A DNA stretch of 64,000 nucleotides, taken from the NCBI RefSeq assembly GCF_000729995.1, contig NZ_JNFG01000034.1, positions 1 through 64,000 of the forward strand. Direction: 5' to 3'. Under the pieces are notes generated by a model, which was not told the DNA's origin, ran no database searches, and saw only the letters and a list, made by a program, of their open reading frames with translations. This document shows positions 1-7,392 of this stretch, piece after piece (the stretch's first letter is position 1; each line of letters starts with the position of its first letter). A program made the translations under genes and the position numbers. This DNA comes from Caballeronia sordidicola. Lineage in GTDB: Bacteria > Pseudomonadota > Gammaproteobacteria > Burkholderiales > Burkholderiaceae.

Positions 1-106
1 CTTACGTAGATGCGCAAGGCACTGAGGAGCACGCCCGCAAATCGGCCGCGAAGAATGCGAAAACAAAACCGTTCGCTTGACCCCCTCCTGATCCGCTCGG
101 CTTCGC

Positions 107-308
107 CTATGGGTTCGCAAGCGAACCGGCCGGACTAGGAAGGGGAATGCGCTCATATATGTTCAAACGAAGAACGAGCGGCATGCCCGCAAGTGCGACG
201 ATAGCATCCCAGAGCGCGTTTCAGTTTTTCCCATACCAGCCGGGAAATCTCAACTGCGTCATCAGCCTTTCGTGCAATTGTTCTACGGACGTGATGTCGC
301 GAGGTTCA
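107..308 (-). pseudogene. Barstar-family immunity protein remnant
   Basis: Read on the minus strand, this stretch gives a barstar-like segment with the family hallmark FPGWYGKN followed, after an in-frame TGA, by NALWDAIVALAGMP. In barstar (barnase inhibitor) proteins a Trp usually follows GKN, so the TGA is most simply a Trp-to-stop change. The 5' end is missing: the reading starts exactly where the neighbouring integrase stump stops (306-308), so the two pieces were joined by rearrangement. The C-terminal part after MPLVLRLN fits the family poorly. No barnase-like toxin gene is visible nearby. It is a dead fragment; the family call rests on the WYGKN region. Confidence 0.6.
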
Positions 309-846
309 ATCTCCCTCGACGCGCATTGCGAGCGCAGCGCCCACCCGCGCGAAGGAAAACACCATCAGCGCAATCAACGCCCGATCGCTGAGGCCGATCG
401 GCGTGCCGACATCGATGCTATCGAGCACCTGCCGTGCCTCGGTTGCGTCGAGCACCGGCGTTTTTCCTTTGCGGGGTCGTGTGACTGGGCCCGCGTACCG
501 ATGCAGCCGGATTGTGCGGCACGACTTGGCCGGTCACGAGCCAGCCGAACAGGTGACGATTGGCGGCCAAGTGCTGCTTGACGGTCGGCGCCGACGAGCG
601 GTGCGTCTGAAACTCGATCCAGCCCGCCACGTGCAACGGCTGTAAAGCAGTAATCGAGATCACGCCGGCCTGCGCGCACCAGGCGAGAAACTTGCTCGCC
701 GCGTGCGCATAAGCTTGGCGCGTGTGTGGGTCGCGGATTGCTGAGGCAAAGAACTCCAAAAAGCGCACACCGGCCCGCTCGCCGGCATAGGTGATCAACG
801 CGGGCAATGGCGCCGGAGATCGGACAACGAGCCCGATATCAGACAT
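306..846 (-). pseudogene. Tyrosine recombinase, N-terminal half (frameshifted)
   Basis: From the ATG at 846 the protein begins MSDIGLVVRSPAPLPALITY and shows the SAM-like N-terminal core-binding domain of phage-type integrases (RDPHTRQAYAHAASKFLAWC, NRHLFGWLVTGQVVPHNPAA). Near 475 the frame must shift by one base to continue as RKGKTPVLDATEARQVLDSI and then IGLSDRALIALMVFSFARVG, the start of the catalytic domain with its first Arg. The reading ends at a stop at 306-308, where homology is lost. The matching C-terminal half, starting about 15 residues further on in such proteins, lies at 1913-2305 on the opposite strand. The start overlaps the end of the preceding minus-strand gene by 8 bases, so the two were probably co-translated. 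Confidence 0.8.
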
Positions 847-1228
847 GATCGTTCGGCTTCTCAAGACGTTCCGCTACCGCCATGGTCAGGCTCAAGAGCC
901 CGTACAGTTCGCTGGGACAGTTTGCCTCAACTTCCGTGTCACCCATTTTCAGGCGCAACGTGCGCCCAGCTCGACCTTGCAGCCAGGCGCTGGCTGCTGC
1001 GCCAAGCGTTGACCCGGCGATGGAGGCGAAGGGGACTAAAAATTCCCCGACGAAGCCGTCGCCCCCGTCCGGCTTGTCCGTCGTGAAGGTGACCGCGCTT
1101 ATCTTTCCACCCTCGGCACGGGCAAGGCTGTAGAACTGCCGCAGCTCTGCCTGGTATCCCGGACTGAAGGACGCCTCATCGTCGGGTGCGCGCACCAGGG
1201 TCAAACGGAGGGTGTCCGGAGTCGGCAT
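839..1228 (-). CDS. Small hypothetical protein, possibly EACC1-like
   Basis: This 129-residue protein is intact. Its N-terminal half is polar (MPTPDTLRLTLVRAPDDEAS); the second half has a short hydrophobic Gly/Ala helix followed by SAWLQGRAGRTLRLKMGDTE and an acidic and Leu-rich end. A central small-residue helix, an AWL-x-R segment and a short strand resemble effector-associated constant component 1 (EACC1), a small protein found beside TIR, caspase-like or protease effectors in bacterial conflict systems. I see the pattern but no strict signature, and no effector gene is adjacent, so this is a weak assignment. The gene overlaps the integrase start by 8 bases, placing it on the recombinase transcript. 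Confidence 0.6.
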   Translation of the reverse strand: MPTPDTLRLTLVRAPDDEASFSPGYQAELRQFYSLARAEGGKISAVTFTTDKPDGGDGFVGEFLVPFASIAGSTLGAAASAWLQGRAGRTLRLKMGDTEVEANCPSELYGLLSLTMAVAERLEKPNDHV

Positions 1229-1396
1229 GGCAGCTCCTGATATATGTTTTAAAGGACATTATCAGATATAGATTGGGCGGTCTGATCCGCGCTCACGGTG
1301 AGAGGTCAGGCGGACTCCGCCAACACCCAATCACCTGCGGCGCTGGCAGGTCTGAGTCCTGTTGACCGGAACCGACAACCCCAGTACACTCCGCGC

Positions 1397-1473
1397 CGCG
1401 GGGTGGAGCAGTCTGGCAGCTCGTCGGGCTCATAACCCGAAGGTCATAGGTTCAAATCCTATCCCCGCAACCA
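1397..1473 (+). tRNA. Initiator tRNA-fMet (CAU)
   Basis: A 77-nucleotide cloverleaf can be read, with acceptor strands CGCGGGG and CCCCGCA, an encoded CCA end at 1471-1473 and the anticodon CAT at 1431-1433. Two hallmarks identify an initiator: the unpaired C1-A72 at the top of the acceptor stem and the three consecutive G-C pairs (GGG/CCC) flanking the anticodon loop. The TPsiC arm reads GGTTCAAATCC. A terminator follows directly, and an integrase stump begins 110 bases downstream, so the 3' end of this tRNA is a likely attachment site. I did not find a second copy of its 3' end in the window. Confidence 0.97.
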
Positions 1474-1482
1474 ACATATGAA

Positions 1483-1515
1483 GCCCGTCAAGGTGAACGC
1501 CTGACGGGCCTTTTT
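1483..1515 (+). terminator. Rho-independent terminator after tRNA-fMet
   Basis: An 8-bp perfect stem GCCCGTCA (1483-1490) / TGACGGGC (1502-1509) with an 11-base loop is followed by C and TTTTT (1511-1515). It lies 10 bases past the tRNA and would end its transcript. Confidence 0.9.
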
Positions 1516-1583
1516 GCCTTGCTATTTTGGGGCGTTGCAGCCGCCGCAGCCGGCCACGCTACGAACTGATCAAGGAACCGATT

Positions 1584-1904
1584 GTGACCCCGTTGAAGAC
1601 ACAACTTTCCGTTACAGACAAAACGGCGCGGAAAGTCCGCGACCGCCTCTGTGAGGCCGTCATTCGTGACGAACAGCCGGGAACCGTAACCCGGCGACTC
1701 CCAGACGGACAGGGTCTTGATTTGCTGATTCATCCGGATGGCAGGAAGTGGTGGCGCTTCAAATACCGCGTGGGCAGCAATGCCAAATGTCTGTTGTACG
1801 GCGATTATCCTCGCGTCAGCCTTGAAGCTGCCCGTCAGCAGCGTGACAAAACTCGCAACCTCCTTGCTGCCGGCATTGATCCAGTTGCACACCACGAACG
1901 CTGA
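1584..1904 (+). pseudogene. P4-type integrase, N-terminal arm-binding domain only
   Basis: From the GTG at 1584 (MTPLKTQLSVTDKTARKVRD) this reads as the arm-type DNA-binding domain of P4-like tyrosine integrases: LPDGQGLDLLIHPDGRKWWR, then FKYRVGSNAKCLLYGDYPRV and SLEAARQQRDKTRNLLAAGI. Full proteins have about 400 residues. This one stops after about 106, just past the DPVAHHER end of the first domain, and has no core-binding or catalytic domain. Such integrases insert at tRNA 3' ends, which fits the tRNA-fMet 110 bases upstream. The sequence then runs directly into the C-terminal half of an unrelated recombinase (1913), so the break is a recombination junction. Confidence 0.85.
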
Positions 1905-1912
1905 GGCCGCCC

Positions 1913-2305
1913 GACAAAGAGGGCAAGCGTCACGAGATGCCCTGTCATCACACGCTCGAGGCGTACCTGCACGCGTATCTCGACGGCACCGGCATCAGCG
2001 CCGATCCGAAAGGCCCGCTGCTCCGCACGATCGGGTGCGGCACCGGGGGCAACTTACGGGTAGGTCACTGCCGCAGGCGAACGCGTATGCGAGGGTGCGG
2101 CGCCGGGTGCCGGCAGCCGGCATTGATACAAAGATCGGCGACCATACGTTTCGCGCGACCGGCATCAAACGCCTATCTGAAAGACGGCGGCACGCTGGAG
2201 AATGCCGCGGCGATGGCAAACCATGCATCGACGCGCACCACGCAGCTCTATGACCGGCGTCACAACGACATCAGTCTGGACGAGGGCCAGCGGATCCGCG
2301 TGTAA
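1913..2305 (+). pseudogene. Tyrosine recombinase, C-terminal half (two frameshifts)
   Basis: The reading starts DKEGKRHEMPCHHTLEAYLH, moves to another frame near 2045 for LTGRSLPQANAYARVRRRVP and the catalytic HTFRATGI box, and returns near 2165 to the first frame for AYLKDGGTLENAAAMANHAS and TTQLYDRR, where the Tyr is the catalytic nucleophile. These are the HxxR and Tyr elements of the integrase catalytic domain. With the minus-strand half at 306-846 it would make one protein lacking about 15 residues at the join, so the gene was probably broken by inversion or by recombination between two copies. The two frame changes show it is inactive. Confidence 0.82.
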
Positions 2306-2596
2306 TTTAATCGTAGTACATAATAAATAGACTGTCTCTAGCCGGCCATGAAGCGTCATTCGCACGCACCGTTGCTCGGAAATTCAGACGTCGGATCCAC
2401 CCCAGAAAGCGGCCACTCAATTCGCGACGATGAACGTTGCTTCATCGGTCTTTGCATGGGTGCGCGGCGGCCCCCACCGTTTCAATCGCAACGGCAGAGA
2501 CGGAATGGCATTCTTTGCTTGCAGGAAGCTGATCAACATCAACGGTAACGCAGTCGCGCCCCTATCTGATTTCGCAGAACTGCAGATCGCGCACCT

Positions 2597-4105
2597 TCAC
2601 CGCGCCAGCCATTCGGGCTTGCTCGAACCCCGTGGCACGAGCACCGTCCTGAAGGCCCCGGGAGTCTTCGACAAGAACACCTGGTCGGTCATGCCTTGAT
2701 ACGTGCCCAGCGGGGTCTCTGCAGTGAACAGATCGGGGGCGACGTAGGCGTGCTCGTCGGTAGATCCGGCGGTCGCCTGTGCATAGTCCCTGTCGAAGAT
2801 GCCGAGCGAGAACAGCCACAGCACGGTTCGCGTCAGAGAAACGGTGACTCGATAGCTGCCACCCTCAACCGCACGCCGGCGCAGCGCCGCGAGTACGCCG
2901 ACCGTGCCGAGCCAGCCCACCACGTTGTCGACAATGGGGATGATCGGCGGCGATTTCGGACGCGCGAGCGTACCTTCGACGGCGAACAGCCCCGAGACGG
3001 CCGCGCCAATTTCATCGAATCCGGGACGATACTTCCAGGGGCCCTTGGCACCGTGAAGCAGGACACTGGCATGGATCAACCCAGGCTTCCTGCCGCAGAG
3101 CTCCTCGGCCTCGAGACCATGGCGTTCCAGATAGCCCGGACGCTTGTTGGCGAAGAAGACATCGGCATCCTTCAGCAGGAGATCGAATTTCGCGCGATCC
3201 TCCGTCGAGTAGTCCAGGATCGTCGAGCGCATCCCGACCTGAGTGTCCCACGCGAACGCCTCGATCTCGCTGTCGTCGAACGGCCGCCAGATGTTGAGAA
3301 CATCGGCCCCGTGCAAAGCGAGGTCTCGCCCGATGGCCGCTCCGGCAATCACGTGCCCCATCCCAAGTGCGCGAATGCCGTCCAGCGGACTGGTGCCCTC
3401 TTTCCTGAAAGGGATTGGCTCGCTTTCGCCGATCTTTTCCACGTTGATCAGCGACATTCTCGAGAGGACCTCGGTGTACTGAAGCTCCTTGCGGAATTCC
3501 TCGAACGTGCGCACCTTCGCGATGACAATCCCGGCTTCCGCCGCCGCATTCTCCAGGTCGTCCGCACGCCATTGCAGAATGGCGTTGCGCACGGCTTCCG
3601 GGCTGGAGTCGCACCGGAGCAGGCTAAGCTCGCGGGCAGCCAGCTTGGGATAGATGTTCAGGGGCACAACGTGCCGTCCGTCTCGGGTTTCGCGAAAGAG
3701 ATTGGTATCGATCTTGAGGGCTGGAGGACGTCCATTGAGCGTCTCCCATTTCAGATCGAAGAACCCCGCGAAGCGCCGCAACGCTTTACGAACGTCCACT
3801 TCGATGTCCTGTTCCTCGCCGGTCCGCAGTCGCCATAGTGCAGCGACGCCGACGGCCTTGGCGGCCAGGGCGATCGCGGACAATGAGCCGAACCGGAAGA
3901 GCGCGGGAATGATCGGATCGCGGCCGTGGAAAGTGATTTTGCCACCGCTGTCCGCCGTCGATAACCCGACGTCTTTCAGTACGTCATTGAGCGCGCCGTG
4001 CAGGTCGATATCCGCGCTCCGCGCCGGATTCCCGAGATTCGATTGAATGATTCCGGTGAGCCGATCCGGCCCGCTTTCGATTGCAAGATTGGTCGAGTCT
4101 TTCAT
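2597..4105 (-). CDS. CaiB/BaiF-type (family III) CoA-transferase
   Basis: This 502-residue protein belongs to the CaiB/BaiF (formyl-CoA transferase-like) family, which moves CoA between carboxylic acids. The diagnostic part is the second half, from about residue 240: SPLDGIRALGMGHVIAGAAI, GADVLNIWRP, DADVFFANKRPGYLERHGLE and GFDEIGAAVSG. The Asp in GFDE corresponds to the family's catalytic Asp. Usual members have about 400 residues; here an N-terminal region of about 220 residues is CoA-transferase-like but weaker, suggesting a two-lobe or permuted form. It is the third gene of a minus-strand operon (propeller, dehydrogenase, transferase), 100 bases behind the dehydrogenase. Carnitine or another hydroxy acid as substrate is an inference from the neighbour. 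Confidence 0.88.
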   Translation of the reverse strand: MKDSTNLAIESGPDRLTGIIQSNLGNPARSADIDLHGALNDVLKDVGLSTADSGGKITFHGRDPIIPALFRFGSLSAIALAAKAVGVAALWRLRTGEEQDIEVDVRKALRRFAGFFDLKWETLNGRPPALKIDTNLFRETRDGRHVVPLNIYPKLAARELSLLRCDSSPEAVRNAILQWRADDLENAAAEAGIVIAKVRTFEEFRKELQYTEVLSRMSLINVEKIGESEPIPFRKEGTSPLDGIRALGMGHVIAGAAIGRDLALHGADVLNIWRPFDDSEIEAFAWDTQVGMRSTILDYSTEDRAKFDLLLKDADVFFANKRPGYLERHGLEAEELCGRKPGLIHASVLLHGAKGPWKYRPGFDEIGAAVSGLFAVEGTLARPKSPPIIPIVDNVVGWLGTVGVLAALRRRAVEGGSYRVTVSLTRTVLWLFSLGIFDRDYAQATAGSTDEHAYVAPDLFTAETPLGTYQGMTDQVFLSKTPGAFRTVLVPRGSSKPEWLAR

Positions 4106-4205
4106 TTGGGAGATTTTTTCGATAAGGGAGTGTCAACTGCCCGCGATCAGTTCACGCGAGCCGCGGCCACGCGTGGAGCGGCCGCATCCGTACCTATCCG
4201 TACCT

Positions 4206-5159
4206 TTAACGCGCCTTTCCTTTGGTGCGCAGCTCGATGAGGCCGAGCAGCAACTCGTCGCGCTCTGCCTCCAGCTCCTCGATGGACCGCGATCCGACTT
4301 CGGCATGAACGCCATCGATGAGCTTCTTCTGCACTTCCGGCGTCAGCTCCGGCGAGCCCAGTTCCTTCCACCCAGCCGTCATCGGGCCGGCGAACTGATG
4401 GAAGAAGTGTTCGATGCCACCCGGGCCGCCGCCGAGGTGATTGAGCATCATGTTGCCCATCAAGCCCCAGCGCAGGCCCGGCCCCCAGGAGAGGGCGGTG
4501 TCGACGTCGGCGGCGCTCAGCACACCCTCTGACACCAGGTAATAGACCTCGCGCGCCACCGCGAACTGCAGACGGTTGGCGACGTGGCCCCGCAATTCCT
4601 TGTTCAGGCGCACCGCCTGTTTCCCGATCGACGTATAGAACTCCATGGCGCGCTGGATCGTCTCTTCCGAGGTCTTGGTCCCGCCGACGATCTCGACCAG
4701 CGGAATCAGATGCGGCGGATTGAACGGATGGCCGACGACGCAGCGCTCCGGATGCAGCACGGCGCCCACCTGGATGCTGCTCATGGGCAGGGTCGATGTG
4801 CTCGACGCGATGATCACGTGAGGGGGCAGCAGCTCATCGAGTTGCCGATAGAGATCCTGCTTGAATTCGAGCCGCTCGGGGCCGTTTTCCTGGACGAGGT
4901 CCACATCCTCGAGCGCTTGTGCGAGCACGGGCGTGAACGTCAGGTTCGCTTGCGACGCACCGGGCGCCAGGCCCAATCTCGTGAGCGCCGGCCACGCAGC
5001 TTCCACGAACGCCCTGAGCGGGGCTTCGGCATTCGGGGCGATGTCCGTCGCAACGACCTTCAGCCCCTTGGCGAGAAACAGCGCGGTCCAGCTGGCACCG
5101 ATCACGCCGGTGCCGATAATGGCGATGCGGCGAATGGGCTTGCTCTTGGTATCAGTCAT
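4206..5159 (-). CDS. 3-hydroxyacyl-CoA/L-carnitine dehydrogenase family protein
   Basis: The protein has 317 residues. It opens with a Rossmann NAD-binding fold (IAIIGTGVIGASWTALFLAK, then an acidic ATD end to strand 2). It has the active-site stretch CVVGHPFNPPHLIPLVEIVG, with the catalytic His in GHPFNPP, and the helical dimerisation domain with SWGPGLRWGLMG. This is the short, single-domain 3-hydroxyacyl-CoA dehydrogenase architecture shared with L-carnitine dehydrogenase and L-gulonate dehydrogenase (lambda-crystallin). The adjacent CoA-transferase favours carnitine-type or hydroxyacid oxidation, but sequence alone does not fix the substrate. It lies 21 bases downstream of the propeller gene in the same operon. 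The end is Glu/Leu-rich. Confidence 0.88.
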   Translation of the reverse strand: MTDTKSKPIRRIAIIGTGVIGASWTALFLAKGLKVVATDIAPNAEAPLRAFVEAAWPALTRLGLAPGASQANLTFTPVLAQALEDVDLVQENGPERLEFKQDLYRQLDELLPPHVIIASSTSTLPMSSIQVGAVLHPERCVVGHPFNPPHLIPLVEIVGGTKTSEETIQRAMEFYTSIGKQAVRLNKELRGHVANRLQFAVAREVYYLVSEGVLSAADVDTALSWGPGLRWGLMGNMMLNHLGGGPGGIEHFFHQFAGPMTAGWKELGSPELTPEVQKKLIDGVHAEVGSRSIEELEAERDELLLGLIELRTKGKAR

Positions 5160-5180
5160 GTCATGTCTCCAATACGTGGG

Positions 5181-6095
5181 TCAGACTTCGGCATAGGCGA
5201 TGCCGGTGAGGTTGCCTTGGGCGAAAAGGAAGTTGCGCGGGTTTTTTCCATCGAGATCGGCGGAATAGACGGAGCCGCCGAGGTCCGTGACGAACATCCG
5301 ATTTCCAGGAATGTCGAGTGCGATGCCGATTGCCTCCATCAGGTGCGTAACGAGGATTTCAGACGTCGCCGGTCCGTCGATCGGCGTGCGATTGACGGAG
5401 TTGCCGCGCGGAGGATCGCCGCGGTCGGTCCAGTAGAGAACACGCTTCGTGAGGTCGAGCTCGAGGTCGATGGGCTCGGGCAGCCGGTCGAACAGCACCT
5501 CGATGTCGGAGCGGTTTGTCGGGCCTTCGCCCTGCGGGAGGTCGATGTTGGCGCGGAAGATGCGGCCCAGGCCGGCGTTGTCCGGACCTTTTTGCGTCCA
5601 GTAGAGCTTCTTGTGCTTCGGATCGATCGTGATTCCGACGCACCACCGGGTCTGGTCGAGACGGTGCTGGTCGCTCTGCCCGGTCGCGACCAGCGTGTCG
5701 ACTTGAGAGCCGTCGAGGTTGGCGCGCATCACGCGCATGCCCTCTCGATCGCACCAATAGAGCTTGCCATTTTCCTTGTCGAGATGAATCTGCTTCGGTG
5801 TGTGCGTGACGCCTTGCGGGACGATGATCACGCGATTCTTGCCCTCCAGGTCGGCACGTTCGATCGAGCCGTCATGGAGGCCGATCGAACCCATGTTGGT
5901 CCAGTAGATATGACTGGCATCCACGTCCACGACGATGCCGTCGGGGAGGCGGCAATCCGCGACAATCGTCTTGAGGTCGGATCCGTCGGGATTGATCGAG
6001 TGAATGCGGCCACCGCTCAGTTCGAGGAAAAACAATCGGCCGGAGCGGGTCACGTCCGCGGAAATATTCGTTCCGCTGGTTCGGGGCGAAGTCAT
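5181..6095 (-). CDS. YWTD-type beta-propeller protein
   Basis: The 304 residues carry at least four blade motifs of the LDL-receptor class B (YWTD) type: IYWTNMGS, LYWCDREG, LYWTQKGPD and LYWTDRGD, each preceded by a D-x-x-x-K/N strand and followed by I-x-R-A-x-L/I-D-G. The blades cover nearly the whole length, as in a six-bladed propeller. There is no signal peptide, so it is probably cytoplasmic. Its function is not known from the sequence; a substrate-binding, lactonase-like or regulatory role in the operon would be speculation. It is first in a minus-strand operon with the dehydrogenase 21 bases behind it. The start MTSPRTSGTNISADV is preceded by a purine-rich stretch. Confidence 0.85.
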   Translation of the reverse strand: MTSPRTSGTNISADVTRSGRLFFLELSGGRIHSINPDGSDLKTIVADCRLPDGIVVDVDASHIYWTNMGSIGLHDGSIERADLEGKNRVIIVPQGVTHTPKQIHLDKENGKLYWCDREGMRVMRANLDGSQVDTLVATGQSDQHRLDQTRWCVGITIDPKHKKLYWTQKGPDNAGLGRIFRANIDLPQGEGPTNRSDIEVLFDRLPEPIDLELDLTKRVLYWTDRGDPPRGNSVNRTPIDGPATSEILVTHLMEAIGIALDIPGNRMFVTDLGGSVYSADLDGKNPRNFLFAQGNLTGIAYAEV

Positions 6096-6598
6096 CGTGT
6101 GTCCTTTCGTGTCATTGCCGTTGGAAGAGAGACTGGATGCCGGGCGCGACTGTGTACCGCCCGGTAGCCGGGAGCGTGCGACAGTTTCGCAACTTGCGTT
6201 GGCGTTGGGGCCGACGACTCCGGCGCGAAATTCCTTTTGGTCGCGGCTAGAGCCTCTGTAGAAGAGCCGTGGGTTTGTTCATTTTCGTGCTCGTCGTGCC
6301 GAAAAGAACTACCTCGGATACCGAAGCCAAGAGACGTTTACAGAACCAACTTTCTGATGGTAGTTGGCGGCGCGAATGGCGGCTATTACATAAAGCTGGA
6401 ATACGCCTGGCGTTCCGTACCCATTAGAGGCATGTTGTTGCGTGATGACCGTTTGACCTTTGAAACCGGCCATCGCTGACACGAAGTGTCGTAGGTCCGA
6501 TTCGGGTCGACCTCGGCCAGCTATGGACGGTGGACGTCTAATTCTGAATCGCCGACAATCACGCGATCTTTTTCACGCCGGGAAGGAGGCATTCAGGC
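6096..6598. other. Intergenic region upstream of the YWTD operon
   Basis: This 503-base gap separates divergent genes and should hold the operon promoter. I see no convincing gene. Around 6465-6562 is a weak, diverged relative of the dispersed repeat (CGGCCA, GGGTCGAC, ending GCCGACAATC). A strong ribosome-binding site (GGAAGGAGG) at its right end belongs to the next gene. Confidence 0.5.
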
Positions 6599-7108
6599 AT
6601 GTCGCAAGAAGCGGGGAGGCGAACCGCGCGGCTTTGGCGACGCATCCTTCCCAGCCATCCGTCGCCCGGCCAAGCACCGCCAGATATGCGCGAGGTCGAT
6701 CGAAGGGATGCTGAAATATTAGGCACACTGCTTTTTGAAGCGTTTCGCGGAACGATTGATGACGCGGGACAGAGCGAAATGCAATACGTTCAAAAAGTGG
6801 AGGCCATCCTGGACGGCCGCTACGGCGATTGGGTCTGTGCGGCGTCGTGGAACTTCGTCGATTATGGGACGCTTCGGTCGGTATGCCTTGTAAGCGACTA
6901 CAAGCCTTATGGGTGCCCGGTCATCGCCGTCGTAGCAACTGCGCCAGAGTACAAGCTAAGTGGCGACGCGAACACGCTATTAGACGCAGCAGTCCGGTCG
7001 CTGGCGGTGCTGGGTTATTCGGATTGTTGCGCGATGGTTACTGTGGGAAACCGCGCATCGGATCGCCTTTTCTCGAGTTGCGGCTTCGTGTCAGATGGTC
7101 ATTCGTGA
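6599..7108 (+). CDS. GNAT-like N-acetyltransferase
   Basis: The 169-residue protein has a GNAT-like order: an N-terminal helix (REVDRRDAEILGTLLFEAF), central strands (VCLVSDYKPYGCPVIAVVAT) where an acyl-CoA-binding beta4 would sit, a helix (NTLLDAAVRSLAVLGYSDC) and a C-terminal strand pair (MVTVGNRASDRLFSSCGF) typical of the N-x-x-x-x-x-x-Y/F-x-x-x-G-F ending. The Gly-rich pyrophosphate loop is poorly preserved, so the activity is uncertain. The ATG at 6599 is supported by GGAAGGAGG about 10 bases upstream; an internal ATG at 6686 would start directly at the domain. The substrate is unknown and the neighbours give no hint. Confidence 0.6.
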   Translation: MSQEAGRRTARLWRRILPSHPSPGQAPPDMREVDRRDAEILGTLLFEAFRGTIDDAGQSEMQYVQKVEAILDGRYGDWVCAASWNFVDYGTLRSVCLVSDYKPYGCPVIAVVATAPEYKLSGDANTLLDAAVRSLAVLGYSDCCAMVTVGNRASDRLFSSCGFVSDGHS

Positions 7109-7392
7109 GTTACGATTTTGGCCGAAAATTGACGCGGGACCGCGCGGAGTTGACCGCCAAATTCGACCGCACAGGAAAGGTAATCGATTCATTATCTCGA
7201 GCGTCGATCTCGGCTAGATTATCGGATATGAACCGGTCTGGTTCATTCGGCACGAAAGTATGGAACGGCGCGGGAGTGTGATTCATCGGCTTGAATGTTC
7301 CAACCATCAAGTTCTTCATTTGTCTGCCGATATTGGTGCTGTGGCGCAAAATTATTGAGCGAGCGCCGCCCACTCTATCACTCGAACACTCA

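Noticed and set aside
2696..3838. 380-codon plus-strand open frame
   Set aside because: It is antisense to the CoA-transferase gene and Arg-rich without motifs.
4584..6167. 527-codon plus-strand open frame
   Set aside because: It is antisense to the dehydrogenase and propeller genes, very rich in Arg, Asp and Glu, and spans both genes and the gap; the minus-strand proteins have clear families.
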